Part shown: one piece after another, positions 26,126 through 36,364 of the stretch
Layout: the number at the start of each line of letters is the position of its first letter
Numbering within the stretch: position 1 is the first letter of the stretch
Source: Marinifilaceae bacterium
GTDB lineage: Bacteria; Bacteroidota; Bacteroidia; Bacteroidales; Marinifilaceae
NCBI GenBank assembly: GCA_025210485.1
Contig: JAOARN010000003.1
Coordinates: 1 to 64,000 of the forward strand
Reading direction: 5' to 3'
Length of the DNA: 64,000 bases
The notes under the pieces: generated by a model
Database searches by the model: none
The model's input: only the letters and a program-made list of their open reading frames with translations
What the model was told of the DNA's origin: nothing
Made by a program: the position numbers and the translations under genes

Positions 26126-27163
26126 ATGGAAAATATAAAATTAACACAATTTAGCCCAGGAGCTGGTTGTGGATGTAAAATTGCACCTAAAGAGTTAGAA
26201 AAGATATTGGAATCATCCAGATGTCAAATACTAGATCCTAATTTAATTGTAGGAAATGACACAAAGGATGATGCAGCAGTATTGGATTTAGGAAATGGAA
26301 CAGCACTAATTAGTACAACCGATTTTTTCACCCCTATTGTAGATGATGCATTTGATTTTGGACGAATAGCAGCAACAAATGCTATTAGCGATATTTACGC
26401 AATGGGTGGTCAGCCAGTATTAGCACTTGCTATTTTGGCCTGGCCTCTTGATAAGTTGCCAACAGAAATGGCAAAACAGGTAATTGAGGGTGCTCGCGAG
26501 GTGTGTACAAAAGCAGGAATAAGAATGGCAGGAGGTCATTCCATAAATATATCCGATCCTGTATTTGGATTAGCAGTAAATGGGATTGTCAACAAAGAGT
26601 ATATAAAACAAAACAATATGGCAGTTGCCAATGCTGATATATACTTGACAAAACCATTAGGAATAGGTCTGTGTACTACAGCAGAGAAGAAAGGTCTTCG
26701 CACAAAAGAACAAAATAAGGAAGTTGTAGAACTAATGTGCGAGTTAAATACTATTGGAATAGATTTAGGAAAAATGGATCAAGTAAAATCATTAACCGAT
26801 GTAACAGGTTTTGGTTTGTTGGGACATCTATCTGAAATATGCGAGGGAAGTAATATCAGTGCTAATATTAAATTCAGTTCAATCCCAAAAATCAGCGGAG
26901 TAGACGAACTTATAGCTGCCAAATCAATGCCTGGAGGAACATCTCGAAATTGGAATTCATATGGTCATTTGATTGCAGATATAAGTGAAGACCAAAAGGC
27001 ACTACTTTGCGATCCGCAAACTAGCGGTGGCTTATTGGCAGTGGTAGAAAAGTCAGGATCTAAAGAATTTGAACAAGTTTGTGCCGAAAAAGGGACTAAG
27101 GTATTCAAGATTGGTGAGACAGCAAATTACGAATCGGGCAAGTACATATTCATTGAAGATTAA
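26126..27163 (+). CDS. selD: Selenide, water dikinase
   Basis: Makes selenophosphate from selenide and ATP, the selenium donor for selenocysteine and for 2-selenouridine in tRNA. The N-terminus has the catalytic GAGCGCK loop: C15 occupies the position that is Cys or Sec in the family (E. coli C17), and K18 matches E. coli K20. The 345-aa length and the AIRxS-like fold motifs (DDAAVL, ATNAISDIYAMGGQP, AGGHSI, DVTGFGLLGHL, CDPQTSGGLL) are normal. No selA, selB, selC or tRNA 2-selenouridine synthase is in the window, so the pathway it feeds is unknown. Confidence 0.95.
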   Translation: MENIKLTQFSPGAGCGCKIAPKELEKILESSRCQILDPNLIVGNDTKDDAAVLDLGNGTALISTTDFFTPIVDDAFDFGRIAATNAISDIYAMGGQPVLALAILAWPLDKLPTEMAKQVIEGAREVCTKAGIRMAGGHSINISDPVFGLAVNGIVNKEYIKQNNMAVANADIYLTKPLGIGLCTTAEKKGLRTKEQNKEVVELMCELNTIGIDLGKMDQVKSLTDVTGFGLLGHLSEICEGSNISANIKFSSIPKISGVDELIAAKSMPGGTSRNWNSYGHLIADISEDQKALLCDPQTSGGLLAVVEKSGSKEFEQVCAEKGTKVFKIGETANYESGKYIFIED

Positions 27164-27477
27164 GAATAAGTATTTTATATTTTGATATAAAACTAAATTG
27201 TTGCAACAATTCTAATATTATAATTATTACATTTGTAGAGATAAAAATTAAAGCTTCATTTATATAAATGAAGTCTTTTATTTTTTATCGAATAATTATA
27301 TATTTCGAAATCGATAAGATTATAATTATATAAAGTATTTTAGTCAATTATAAATGCAATTTTATATTATCTCAATATAGCTTCCAACCATGTGTTTATA
27401 AACGGCTAGTATATTAAATAGTTATTCTAAATAAAAAATAAATTCATTTTATTTTCAAATTAAAGTATAAAAATTAA
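27164..27477. other. Intergenic region between selD and asnS
   Basis: Holds a -7-like TACATTTG at 27228-27235 and, only about 20 bases further, a hairpin with a T-rich tail at 27254-27287. The rest is AT-rich without open frames. Confidence 0.4.
27254..27287 (+). terminator. AT-rich terminator-like hairpin after selD
   Basis: A 9-bp stem cttcattta / taaatgaag (27254-27262 with 27265-27273) followed by a T-rich tail. The nominal loop is only 2 bases, so the real loop would open one or two pairs. It probably ends the selD transcript. Confidence 0.55.
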
Positions 27478-28923
27478 ATGGAACAGAAACGAATTAAGAT
27501 TAAAGAGATTCTGAACTCCAAAGAAATTGGAGCAGAGGTAAATGTAAAAGGATGGGTTAGGAACAAGAGAGGTAATAAACAAGTAAATTTTGTGGCTCTT
27601 AATGATGGATCTACCATTAATAATCTTCAAGTAGTTGTTGATGTTCCTAATTTTGATGAGGAAATAATTAAAAAAATTACTGTTGGAGCCGCAGTATCTT
27701 TCAATGGAAAACTTGTTGAATCACAGGGAGCAGGTCAAACAATTGAGCTTACTGCAACAGAGGTAGAGGTATTAGGAACTGCTGATCCTGAAAAATATCC
27801 TCTTCAACCCAAAAAACACTCATTAGAGTTTTTGAGAGAAAATGCACATCTACGTTTCCGTACAAATACATTTAGTGCAGTATTTAGAGTTCGTCATGCC
27901 TTGGCATTTGCAATTCATGAATTCTTTAATAAAAAAGGATTCTACTATATGCACACTCCACTAATCACAGGTTCGGATGCAGAGGGCGCAGGTGAAATGT
28001 TTAGAGTTACAACCTTAGATCCAGTAAATCCTCCAATGACAGAAGATGGAAAAGTCGATTACAAAAAAGACTTTTTTGGAAAAGAAACAAATCTTACTGT
28101 TTCGGGACAGTTAGAGGGAGAATTAGGAGCAATGGCATTAGGTGAAATCTATACCTTTGGACCAACATTTAGAGCTGAGAACTCAAATACTACTCGACAT
28201 CTTTCAGAATTCTGGATGATAGAGCCAGAAATGGCATTCTATGATATAAAAGATAATATGGACTTGGTTGAAGAGTTCTTAAAGTATCTTATTAAATATG
28301 CTCTAGATAACTGCATGGACGATCTTAAATTTCTTAGCAAAAGACTTCAAGATGAAGAAAAAGGCAAGAAAGCAGATGAGAAGTCTATGGAATTAATCGA
28401 AAAGTTAAACTTCGTACTAGATAATGACTTTGAGAGATTAACTTATACAGAAGCTATTGATATATTGAGAAATTCGAAACCTAATAAGAAAAAGAAATTC
28501 CAATATTTAATTGAAGGATGGGGTGCTGATTTGCAATCAGAACATGAGAGATATTTAGTAGAGAAAAAATTCAAAAAACCAGTTATTCTAACAGATTATC
28601 CAATGGATATTAAAGCTTTCTACATGAAACAAAATCCAGATGGAAAAACTGTAGCTGCTATGGATGTTTTATTCCCAGGTATCGGTGAAATAGTTGGTGG
28701 ATCTCAAAGAGAAGAAGATTATGATAAATTGGTAAGAAGAATGGCCGAAATGGAAGTTCCTGCTGAAGAAATGGATTGGTATTTGGATACTCGTCGCTTT
28801 GGATCAGCTACTCACAGTGGTTTTGGATTAGGATTTGAAAGATTGATTCTATTTGTTACAGGAATGGGAAATATTAGAGATGTAATTCCATTTCCAAGAG
28901 CACCAAAAACTGCTGAATTTTAA
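27478..28923 (+). CDS. asnS: Asparaginyl-tRNA synthetase
   Basis: Class II synthetase of 481 aa charging tRNA-Asn directly. An N-terminal OB-fold ([25 protein letters not shown]) is followed by the catalytic core with [24 protein letters not shown] (motif 2), which is diagnostic for AsnRS over AspRS, and [10 protein letters not shown] (motif 3). It has its own intergenic space on both sides and ends near a hairpin. Confidence 0.97.
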   Translation: MEQKRIKIKEILNSKEIGAEVNVKGWVRNKRGNKQVNFVALNDGSTINNLQVVVDVPNFDEEIIKKITVGAAVSFNGKLVESQGAGQTIELTATEVEVLGTADPEKYPLQPKKHSLEFLRENAHLRFRTNTFSAVFRVRHALAFAIHEFFNKKGFYYMHTPLITGSDAEGAGEMFRVTTLDPVNPPMTEDGKVDYKKDFFGKETNLTVSGQLEGELGAMALGEIYTFGPTFRAENSNTTRHLSEFWMIEPEMAFYDIKDNMDLVEEFLKYLIKYALDNCMDDLKFLSKRLQDEEKGKKADEKSMELIEKLNFVLDNDFERLTYTEAIDILRNSKPNKKKKFQYLIEGWGADLQSEHERYLVEKKFKKPVILTDYPMDIKAFYMKQNPDGKTVAAMDVLFPGIGEIVGGSQREEDYDKLVRRMAEMEVPAEEMDWYLDTRRFGSATHSGFGLGFERLILFVTGMGNIRDVIPFPRAPKTAEF

Positions 28924-28946
28924 GAAATTAAATACATCGAATATAA

Positions 28947-28970
28947 AAGCCGACATGAAAGTGTCGGCTT
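28947..28970. terminator. Hairpin between asnS and the convergent receiver gene
   Basis: A perfect 9-bp stem aagccgaca / tgtcggctt (28947-28955 with 28962-28970) and a 6-base loop. The U-tract is better in the leftward direction, so it may serve both genes. Confidence 0.65.
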
Positions 28971-29018
28971 AACTTTTGTATTATTTTTTCTGGTAGCAAA
29001 TGAAAAAATTATATAAAG

Positions 29019-29399
29019 TTAGATTTTTAATTCTTCTAATACGCTGAATAGATTGTTTAGTTGAAATGGTTTGGTCATATGTGCATCCATACCTGTGTTT
29101 ATACAAGTTTCGGCTGTAGCAACCATAACATCTGCGGTGAGTGCAATTATAGGGGTATGAATATCTTTCTCTAAGTCTCTGATTTTTTTTGTCGCTTCTA
29201 AGCCGTCCATTTCTGGCATCATGATATCCATAAGTATAAAATCATATTGCGAAGCATTGTACTTTTCTATAGCTTCGATACCATTATTTGCAATATCTAT
29301 GCTATATCCGTATTTTTTCAAACTAAACTGAACAACTGTCTGATTTAATACATTGTCTTCAACGAGTAATATTGAATAATTTTTGTCTCCCCAATTCAT
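29019..29399 (-). CDS. Stand-alone response-regulator receiver domain
   Basis: A 126-aa protein that is only a CheY-like receiver. The acidic pocket is E14-D15, the phosphorylation site is D58 in LMDIMMPEMDG, and the switch T and K lie in ALTAD and MTKPF. The FTANN-type sequence (ILLVEDNVLNQTVV) and the MDAHMTKPF end are like receivers found in hybrid histidine kinases. No output domain is present, so it signals by protein contact. The histidine kinase at 34337-36364 lacks a receiver and could be a partner, but the genes are 5 kb apart in opposite orientation. Confidence 0.9.
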   Translation of the reverse strand: MNWGDKNYSILLVEDNVLNQTVVQFSLKKYGYSIDIANNGIEAIEKYNASQYDFILMDIMMPEMDGLEATKKIRDLEKDIHTPIIALTADVMVATAETCINTGMDAHMTKPFQLNNLFSVLEELKI

Positions 29400-29919
29400 G
29401 TCACTTAAAGTTATACTACTGCTTGCAATATAGTAATTTATTTTATTTTTTTTAACACTTGTCTATTAAATAAGCATAATATATAAAATTCTGTAAGTTT
29501 TACTTTATGAATATCTATATATATATCTGTATTACTATTTAATTATTAGTCTTTTATATTGATAATAAGATATTTCAAATCAATATAATGCTGTTTAAGA
29601 AATGTTAAAACAGCTAAAGCTTATAATATTTTGTGTTTTTGTATGCTGCATAACAGAATTGTGAATATTTTATTATTTTTGAGGTTCTTATTTTGGTAAG
29701 TATTGACTTATAATTTTCATTTTTTAAGACTAGATTGTTTTTTTGATATTATGCTTGATAAAGAGACACTAAATTAGTGAGCTGTATTTTTTTGCCAGAT
29801 TAAGTTGATATTATCATTTATGGAAATATCCTGAATTCTAATAGAATCAAAAGCATAAAAATCTTTATTGATCAACAAATTACAAATAGTTATCTTTTTT
29901 AGTAAGTAATATAAAATAC
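29400..29919. other. Divergent intergenic region before the acyl-CoA ligase gene
   Basis: About 520 AT-rich bases. A TATTTTTG box at 29674-29681 matches TAnnTTTG but has no -33 partner. No open frame, repeat or RNA fold was supported. Confidence 0.35.
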
Positions 29920-31581
29920 ATGGGAAATAATAATTTAATCTCTGCAATTAAAGATTCAATTTATAAAAATTGGGATAATCCTTGTTTTTCAAATTATAAA
30001 AAGGATAGTTTGACTTACAAACAAGTAGCTGAAAAAATCTACTTTATTCACAATTGTTTTAAATTTTTAGGAATAGAGGAAGGAGACAAAATAGCTTTAA
30101 TAGGTAGAAATTTAAATAATTGGGCTGTAACATATATTGCAAGTATTACTTATGGAGCAACTATAGTTCCTATTTTACCGGATTTTAGTACGGGAGATAT
30201 TCATCATATATTAAATCATTCTGATGCCAAATTATTGTTTACTACGGACAATATATTTAATAAAATCGATGATAATCAGTTAAAAAAAATTATAGGTATT
30301 ATATCTCTAAACGAATTTGAGATTTTATGTGATTCACCAAATGAGCAATTATCCAAGGCTTATGAGTTCTCGGAAATGTTATCCTATAATAATCCCCTGG
30401 ATAAAGAAAATTTAGAATTTTCTGATATTGATAATGAAGCTATGGCTGTTTTATCTTACACCTCAGGAACTTCTGGCTTTTCTAAAGGAGTGATGATTCC
30501 ATATAGAAGTTTATACTCCAATGTAAAGATAGGATTTGATCATATCGACTTGCAGCCAAAGGACAATGTAGTCTCGTTTCTTCCTCTGGCTCATGTTTTT
30601 GGGTGTATGTTCGAATTCTTGACAGAGTTTTGCATGGGTTGTCATATTCATTTTCTATCTAGAGTACCTTCTCCTCAGGTGATTACAAAATCATTTATGG
30701 AGATAAAACCTAAGCTAATATGTGCTGTACCTTTGATTCTTGAGAAAATATACAAGAAGAAAATAGTACCAGTTTTGAATCGAAAGAGAATTAAGCTTAT
30801 GTTAAAATTGCCATTCTTTGAGAAAAAGATATATCAGAAGATAAAGGATAATTTAGTTCAAAATTTTGGAGGCAATTTTATACAAGTAATTGTTGGTGGA
30901 GCAGCATTAAACAAGGAGGTTGAAGATTTTTTTAAAAAAATAGGATTCCCTTTTACTGTTGGATATGGAATGACCGAATGTGGCCCATTAGTTAGTTATA
31001 CCCCGTATGAAAAATTTATCCAACATTCTTGTGGTGGTGTGGTAGATAGAATGGAAGTTCGAATCGATTCGGAAGATCCATATAATGTAGTTGGGGAAAT
31101 ACAAGTAAAGGGTGAAAATGTAATGCTAGGGTACTATAAAAATGAAGAAGCTACTAAGGAGGTTTTTACAGATGATGGTTGGTTGAGAACAGGAGATCTT
31201 GGACTTATAGATACAGAACAGACTATTTTTATTAAGGGTAGAAGCAAAAATATGTTGTTGGGTCCCTCAGGACAGAATATATATCCTGAAGAAATTGAAA
31301 CTATGTTGAATAATATGGAGTATATTCAAGAATCAGTGGTGACTGAAGATGACAATCATAAGCTGATAGCTTTAATATACCCCGATTATGAATTATGCGA
31401 TTCAATAGGTATGACCAAGGATCAAATACAAGAGGAATTTAATTCAAATATAGCTACAATAAATAAGCAATTGCCTGCATATATGAATTTAAGTAGAGCT
31501 ATATTATATCCAGAGGAATTTGAAAAAACACCTAAACGTAATATTAAAAGATACCTTTATACAGGTTTGTATAAAAAATAA
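29920..31581 (+). CDS. AMP-binding long-chain fatty acid-CoA ligase
   Basis: A 553-aa adenylate-forming enzyme. The P-loop is SYTSGTSGFSKGVM, the A5 motif is GYGMTECGPLVSYT, and the A7/A8 region reads TGDLGLID...KGRSKNMLLG. The catalytic A10 lysine is in TPKRNIKRYLY. The overall pattern (QNIYPEEIE) matches long-chain acyl-CoA synthetases rather than acetyl-CoA synthetases. It would activate fatty acids for degradation or lipid synthesis at the inner membrane face. No beta-oxidation genes are adjacent, and the chain length is not predictable here. Confidence 0.9.
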   Translation: MGNNNLISAIKDSIYKNWDNPCFSNYKKDSLTYKQVAEKIYFIHNCFKFLGIEEGDKIALIGRNLNNWAVTYIASITYGATIVPILPDFSTGDIHHILNHSDAKLLFTTDNIFNKIDDNQLKKIIGIISLNEFEILCDSPNEQLSKAYEFSEMLSYNNPLDKENLEFSDIDNEAMAVLSYTSGTSGFSKGVMIPYRSLYSNVKIGFDHIDLQPKDNVVSFLPLAHVFGCMFEFLTEFCMGCHIHFLSRVPSPQVITKSFMEIKPKLICAVPLILEKIYKKKIVPVLNRKRIKLMLKLPFFEKKIYQKIKDNLVQNFGGNFIQVIVGGAALNKEVEDFFKKIGFPFTVGYGMTECGPLVSYTPYEKFIQHSCGGVVDRMEVRIDSEDPYNVVGEIQVKGENVMLGYYKNEEATKEVFTDDGWLRTGDLGLIDTEQTIFIKGRSKNMLLGPSGQNIYPEEIETMLNNMEYIQESVVTEDDNHKLIALIYPDYELCDSIGMTKDQIQEEFNSNIATINKQLPAYMNLSRAILYPEEFEKTPKRNIKRYLYTGLYKK

Positions 31582-31646
31582 TATTTTATAATTCTTTTGA
31601 ATAAATGGCTTTTTAATTAGCTATGATTTAATTGATATTTAATTAT

Positions 31647-31677
31647 TTTGCTGATGTACAGACAATAATTATATTTG
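31647..31677 (+). promoter_or_regulatory. Bacteroidota-type promoter for efp
   Basis: TTTG (31647-31650), a 19-base spacer and TATATTTG (31670-31677): a full match to the phylum consensus. Transcription would begin near 31684, leaving a leader of about 150 bases before the ATG at 31836. No leader fold was recognised. Confidence 0.7.
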
Positions 31678-31835
31678 TAACTTTGATTTTAGGCAAAATG
31701 ATATGAAGCTAATTTTTAATTGTATATCAACTTTTAATTTAGTTATATCATTATAGTTAATCAATATCAATCAATTTAGATTAGGAATATATTTTATACA
31801 TTATTCGTAAATAAAAAACATTAAATTATAAAGAG

Positions 31836-32405
31836 ATGGCAAGTACAGCGGATTTCAAGAACGGAATGTGTATTCATTTTAAAAATGACTTATATACAAT
31901 TATACAATTTCAACACGTAAAGCCAGGTAAAGGTCCTGCATTTGTAAGAACTAAACTTAAGAATGTAAAAACAGGTAAAGTTATTGATAATACTTTTACA
32001 GCAGGTTTGAAAGTTGATGTTGCTCGTATCGAAAGAAGACCATACCAATTCTTGTATAAAGATGATTTGGGATATAACTTAATGCATGTTGAAACTTATG
32101 AGCAAATAAGCTTAGAAGAAAGTTTATTTAATGCTGCTGATTTATTAAAAGATGGCGACACTGTTGAGGCTGTTTTTCATGCAGATACTGAAACTCCATT
32201 ATATGTTGAGTTAAAACCTCATGTTTCTATGGAAGTTACTTATACAGAGCCAGGATTAAGAGGTGATACTTCTTCTACTTCATCCTTAAAGCCAGCTACT
32301 GTTGAAACAGGTGCTACTATCATGGTACCATTATTCATCAATACTGGTGATAAAATTAAGATTGACACTAGAGACCACTCATACGTTGAGCGTGTAAAAG
32401 AATAA
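31836..32405 (+). CDS. efp: Elongation factor P
   Basis: Rescues ribosomes stalled at proline stretches. The 189-aa protein has the three beta-barrel domains; the tip loop of domain I is [10 protein letters not shown], with K32 in the place of the E. coli modified lysine K34. The C-terminal domain ends [19 protein letters not shown] as usual. A KamA-family radical SAM gene lies 4.5 kb downstream, but no EpmA-like ligase is in the window, so the modification state is open. Confidence 0.97.
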   Translation: MASTADFKNGMCIHFKNDLYTIIQFQHVKPGKGPAFVRTKLKNVKTGKVIDNTFTAGLKVDVARIERRPYQFLYKDDLGYNLMHVETYEQISLEESLFNAADLLKDGDTVEAVFHADTETPLYVELKPHVSMEVTYTEPGLRGDTSSTSSLKPATVETGATIMVPLFINTGDKIKIDTRDHSYVERVKE

Positions 32406-32423
32406 TCTTATCTTAGGATAAAG

Positions 32424-32453
32424 AAAAAAGACCTCATTTGAGGTCTTTTTTTA
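32424..32453. terminator. Bidirectional terminator between efp and the U32 gene
   Basis: Perfect dyad aaaaaagacctca / tgaggtctttttt (32424-32436 with 32439-32451); the effective loop is 4 bases. A-runs and T-runs on both sides allow termination in both directions. The minus-strand gene's stop is embedded in it. Confidence 0.9.
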
Positions 32454-33707
32454 TTGAATTAGATTGGAATTTGTTTCAACAATTTTATATAATTTGTCAG
32501 ATCTTCGAACAATTTGATCAATCATCATCGAAAATCTATCGCCTTTTACAACCTTGTCAACAGTCTTCCTATCAAGATGCAGCTCTTTTACAGTGGTTTC
32601 TATAACACCAGTAGTTGGGCCTGTAATTAATATTTTATCTCCTACTTCAAGCTCTTTGGTTTCCATTAAGAATTCCGCAACTTTAAGTTTTGAATAGTAA
32701 TTTGTTCCCTTGCCTACATATATTTTACGAGTACTAGCTCTGTTCCCATATTCAGAACTCCACTCTCCTAGTTTCTGACCTAAGTAATATCCATCCCAAA
32801 AACCACGATTAAATACTGTAGCTAATTTGGATTTCCATTCTTTAATCTTGTCCTCAGTATATTCACCTGAAATATATGCCATAACTGCGTTCTGATAAGT
32901 TTCAACAACAGTTTTTACATATTCAGGAGATCGAGCTCTTCCTTCAAATTTGAACACTCTAACACCAGCATCAATAAGTTTGTTTATAAATCCTATTGTG
33001 CATAAGTCTTGAGGAGACATAATATACTCGTTCTCAATATCAAGTTGATTTCCTGATTCGCGTTCTGTTACTGTGTATGCTTTTCTGCAAGTTTGCATGC
33101 AAGCACCTCTATTAGCCGATGAATTTTTCTCGTGTAGACTCAAATAACACTTGCCTGATACAGCCATACATAAGGCTCCATGTGCAAACATTTCGATCTG
33201 GATTAGTTTCCCAGAAGGGCCACACAGATTATCTTCTTTTATTTTTTTGTATATCTCGGAAACCTGATTAAGATTTAATTCACGAGCAAGTACAACAACA
33301 TCTGCATACTGAGCATAGAATTTTACAGCTTCGTAATTGGTAATATTGCATTGGGTTGAAATATGTACTTCTACCCCAATTTGTCTAGCATAAATGATAG
33401 CACTGATATCAGAAGCAATAATTGCAGTAATATCATTATCTTTTGCAGCATCAACAACTTGATGCATAATTTCAATATCATTATCAAATAATATTGTATT
33501 TACAGTTAGATATGATTTTACATTATTATCTCTACAGATTGAGGCTATTTTTTTTAAATCTTCAAGGGTGAAATTATTTGAAGATCTAGCTCTCATATTT
33601 AATAACTCAACTCCAAAATATATGGAATTTGCTCCAGCATTAATAGCTGCCATTAATGATTCGTATGAACCTACAGGAGCCATTAATTCTATATCTTCTC
33701 TTATCAT
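32451..33707 (-). CDS. U32 peptidase-family protein (TrhP/YegQ-like, tRNA uridine hydroxylation)
   Basis: A 418-aa U32 protein. Recognisable parts are ELMAPVGSYESLMAAINAGANSIYFG at the N-terminus, FAHGALCMAVSGKCYLS and the cysteine-rich NRGACMQTCRKAY, and FKFEGRARSPEYVKTVV. The cysteines likely hold an iron-sulfur cluster, and relatives (TrhP, RlhA, UbiU/V) make hydroxylated nucleotides or quinones rather than acting as proteases. The length and C-terminal RNA-binding-like region suit TrhP, which makes 5-hydroxyuridine at tRNA position 34; RlhA is longer. The subfamily was judged by eye only. Confidence 0.82.
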   Translation of the reverse strand: MIREDIELMAPVGSYESLMAAINAGANSIYFGVELLNMRARSSNNFTLEDLKKIASICRDNNVKSYLTVNTILFDNDIEIMHQVVDAAKDNDITAIIASDISAIIYARQIGVEVHISTQCNITNYEAVKFYAQYADVVVLARELNLNQVSEIYKKIKEDNLCGPSGKLIQIEMFAHGALCMAVSGKCYLSLHEKNSSANRGACMQTCRKAYTVTERESGNQLDIENEYIMSPQDLCTIGFINKLIDAGVRVFKFEGRARSPEYVKTVVETYQNAVMAYISGEYTEDKIKEWKSKLATVFNRGFWDGYYLGQKLGEWSSEYGNRASTRKIYVGKGTNYYSKLKVAEFLMETKELEVGDKILITGPTTGVIETTVKELHLDRKTVDKVVKGDRFSMMIDQIVRRSDKLYKIVETNSNLIQ

Positions 33708-33762
33708 TATTAATAAAATTTTTCAGAATAAATAAATGCCTACCAATAAACTGGAAAGATAA

Positions 33763-33957
33763 TTAATCTTGTTTTTTATTTTGAGGGAAAAATGATGAAA
33801 TAAATACTCCTATTAAAGCTCCATATGCACACATTGTATACCAATTTGACTTGATAAAACAGCTTCCCGAACTGCAATCTACAAATTTCCAATATATAAA
33901 GCCTCCCAATCCACCCAAGAAGCAGAACAAAATATTTAACCAGTTTTTTCTAAGCAT
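33763..33957 (-). CDS. Small inner-membrane protein, DUF6132-like
   Basis: A 64-aa protein with two predicted helices (about residues 8-24 and 42-60) separated by a CSSGSCFIKSNWY loop with two cysteines. This arrangement matches a small Bacteroidota family (DUF6132) of unknown function, often near redox or thioredoxin-type genes. Its start is 250 bases to the right of the U32 gene start on the same strand. Confidence 0.7.
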   Translation of the reverse strand: MLRKNWLNILFCFLGGLGGFIYWKFVDCSSGSCFIKSNWYTMCAYGALIGVFISSFFPQNKKQD

Positions 33958-34336
33958 AGTAAAAATTTTTGCGAAGTTAGTTATATTTTCTTTTAAAACA
34001 GATTATTATTTAGCAGCTAGCAAAAAATATAGAGATGTGTATATCTGATATTTTTCGTCTCTAAAAATATCAAATGTTAAATTTAGGAATATTTTGATTT
34101 AGTAGAATAAAATTAACAAAGATAATTTAAAACATTCAGAAGGATAGCTTTATCCTTTGTTTGTAGGCTGTATAGCGTGTTTGATATGTATAAGTATTTT
34201 TAGTTTTTACTTTATTTTATGTTTAAGATATGATAAATTCGAAACTTATTGGTATAATTACAAAAAAATAAATATTATTCATTCAAATTTTCTTAGATTT
34301 ATTAAAATTGATAACTAGTCAAAAGAGTTTTGTCAA
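33958..34336. other. Intergenic region with one AT hairpin before the sensor kinase gene
   Basis: A 10-bp dyad tgatattttt / aaaaatatca (34046-34055 with 34063-34072) lies in otherwise unremarkable AT-rich DNA. No gene ends nearby that would need a terminator on the plus strand, so its role is unclear. Confidence 0.35.
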
Positions 34337-36364
34337 ATGTGCAGATATAGAGAGATGTTTAAGGCTAATCTAAAAATAAGTTTTGTTATTTTATTTGTTA
34401 TCTTGCTTGCAAGTAACTTCTTTTATTTTGGCAAAGCTGAAAAATATGTATCTCGCAAAATATCACAAAATGACACAATAGATGTCTTATTTGGTTATCA
34501 TGCCCCTCCTTATGCATTTTATAATCACGAAGGTGAATATGTTGGAATGCTAATAGATTATTATAATGAATTGAAGAAAAATTCTAAAATCAATTTTAGA
34601 ATAAAGAATTTCGACACCTGGGATAATCTTATAAAATATGCTAAAGTATCCGATAATTATATCATAATTGGAGCAAATAGATCCAGTGAACGAGAAAATT
34701 ACCTCTCCTTTACAAACACATTTATAAAGGCTCCTCATGTTGTCGTTACTAGACGAAACTCCAAGATATCTGACCTGAAAGATATATATGGAAAGAAGGT
34801 TTTAACGGTCAAGAATTACACTGTAAATGAGTTTATTGAAGAGAATTATCCAAATATAAAAGCCACGAAAGTGGATAATGATCTCATTGGATTACAAAAA
34901 TTATCATTGGGTGAATATGATGCAATGATATTAAATCAGATATACGTATCCTACTTTGTTGAAAGTGAGAGCTTATCGAATCTAAAAATTGCTTATCAGT
35001 TCGATTATTATGACAGATTAGCCATCGCTGTGTCAAAAGTAGATTGGGATTTATATGAGGAAATAGACAAGGTATTATCAAAAATAAAGCCTGAAAGACA
35101 TAGAGAAATATTTAATAAATGGGTAACTGTTTCATCTCCATTAATAAACAAGACTATTCGTAATATAATTTTAGGCATAATTATCTTACTAGTACTTTCT
35201 TTATTGCTTACATGGGGATGGTTAACTAGTCTCAGAAAACAAGTAGAACAACAAACTCAAACTATTAAAGAATCAGAGTCGAAATATAGACTATTAGTGG
35301 AGAATTCTCAAGATGCTATTTACATTCGATACCAACAAAGATTTCTGCTTATAAATGACAAGTTCGCTGCACTGTTTGGATATACTAAAGATGAAATATT
35401 ATCAAAGGATTTTGATATATTAAGATTAATAGATGAGGAGAGTAAAGATTTTGTAAAAAAGGTTATTCAAGAAAGTCCTAAGCCTGTTATCAATGAGGGT
35501 ATCCATGAACTTAAAGGTATTACGAAAGAAGGACGAAAATTACACCTAAATATTACGGTTACCTATATAGCTTATAAGGACTCCTATATTTCTCAGGCAA
35601 TAATACACGATATAACAAGCCTTAGAGAGAACGAGAAAGAGCTATTGGAAGCAAAAAACAAAGCAGAAGAAGCCGATAGATTGAAAACAGCTTTTCTTGC
35701 TAATATGAGTCACGAGATAAGAACTCCAATGAATGGAATTATTGGTTTTTCTGAGCTATTAAAGAATCCAGGCTTAGAAGATGAAGATAGAGATCGGTAT
35801 ATTGAAATTATAAATCAAAGTGGAATGAGAATGCTTGATACTCTAAACGATATTATTAATATATCAAAGATTCATTCGGGGCAAGTTAGCATTAACAATA
35901 CCGAGTTTGATATTGTAGAGCTTATAAATAATTTGTACGATTTTTTCAAACCAGAGGCTGTAAAGAAAAATCTAGGTTTAAATTACAAGCAAATACAAGC
36001 TTTCGATTCGAAAATAATCATTTCTGATAAACTAAAAATAGAGTCGATTGTTACCAATTTAGTCAAAAATGCTATTAAATATACCAATGAAGGGCATGTT
36101 GATATCATTTTGAATATACAAGATAATATGCTGGAAATTGTAGTTGAGGATACAGGAATAGGTATAGCCGAAGATAAAACATCAAAGATATTCGAAAGAT
36201 TTATTCAGGAAAATGAGAATAATAAACTTGTTACTGAGGGTTTTGGATTAGGATTGGCAATATCGAAATCCTATAGCAACTTGATGAAAGGCAACTTATC
36301 AGTTAAGTCACAAAAAAATGTCGGCTCCGAATTTAGTTTAAAGATCCCTTTATTCAATCAATAA
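34337..36364 (+). CDS. Sensor histidine kinase with periplasmic substrate-binding (SBP_bac_3) and PAS domains
   Basis: A 675-aa membrane kinase. A signal anchor (residues 12-32) is followed by a type 3 solute-binding domain (about 47-265, with a YAFYNHEGEYVGMLIDYY start and FNKW end). A transmembrane helix lies at about 274-296, a PAS domain at about 315-430, and a HisKA dimerisation helix with the phosphorylated H459 in NMSHEIRTPMNG. The HATPase domain (about 555-675) has N, G1 and G2 boxes NLVKNAIKY, EDTGIGIA and GFGLGLAIS. It probably senses an amino acid or similar small ligand. It lacks a receiver; no response regulator gene is adjacent. An alternative start at residue 7 is possible. Confidence 0.92.
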   Translation: MCRYREMFKANLKISFVILFVILLASNFFYFGKAEKYVSRKISQNDTIDVLFGYHAPPYAFYNHEGEYVGMLIDYYNELKKNSKINFRIKNFDTWDNLIKYAKVSDNYIIIGANRSSERENYLSFTNTFIKAPHVVVTRRNSKISDLKDIYGKKVLTVKNYTVNEFIEENYPNIKATKVDNDLIGLQKLSLGEYDAMILNQIYVSYFVESESLSNLKIAYQFDYYDRLAIAVSKVDWDLYEEIDKVLSKIKPERHREIFNKWVTVSSPLINKTIRNIILGIIILLVLSLLLTWGWLTSLRKQVEQQTQTIKESESKYRLLVENSQDAIYIRYQQRFLLINDKFAALFGYTKDEILSKDFDILRLIDEESKDFVKKVIQESPKPVINEGIHELKGITKEGRKLHLNITVTYIAYKDSYISQAIIHDITSLRENEKELLEAKNKAEEADRLKTAFLANMSHEIRTPMNGIIGFSELLKNPGLEDEDRDRYIEIINQSGMRMLDTLNDIINISKIHSGQVSINNTEFDIVELINNLYDFFKPEAVKKNLGLNYKQIQAFDSKIIISDKLKIESIVTNLVKNAIKYTNEGHVDIILNIQDNMLEIVVEDTGIGIAEDKTSKIFERFIQENENNKLVTEGFGLGLAISKSYSNLMKGNLSVKSQKNVGSEFSLKIPLFNQ

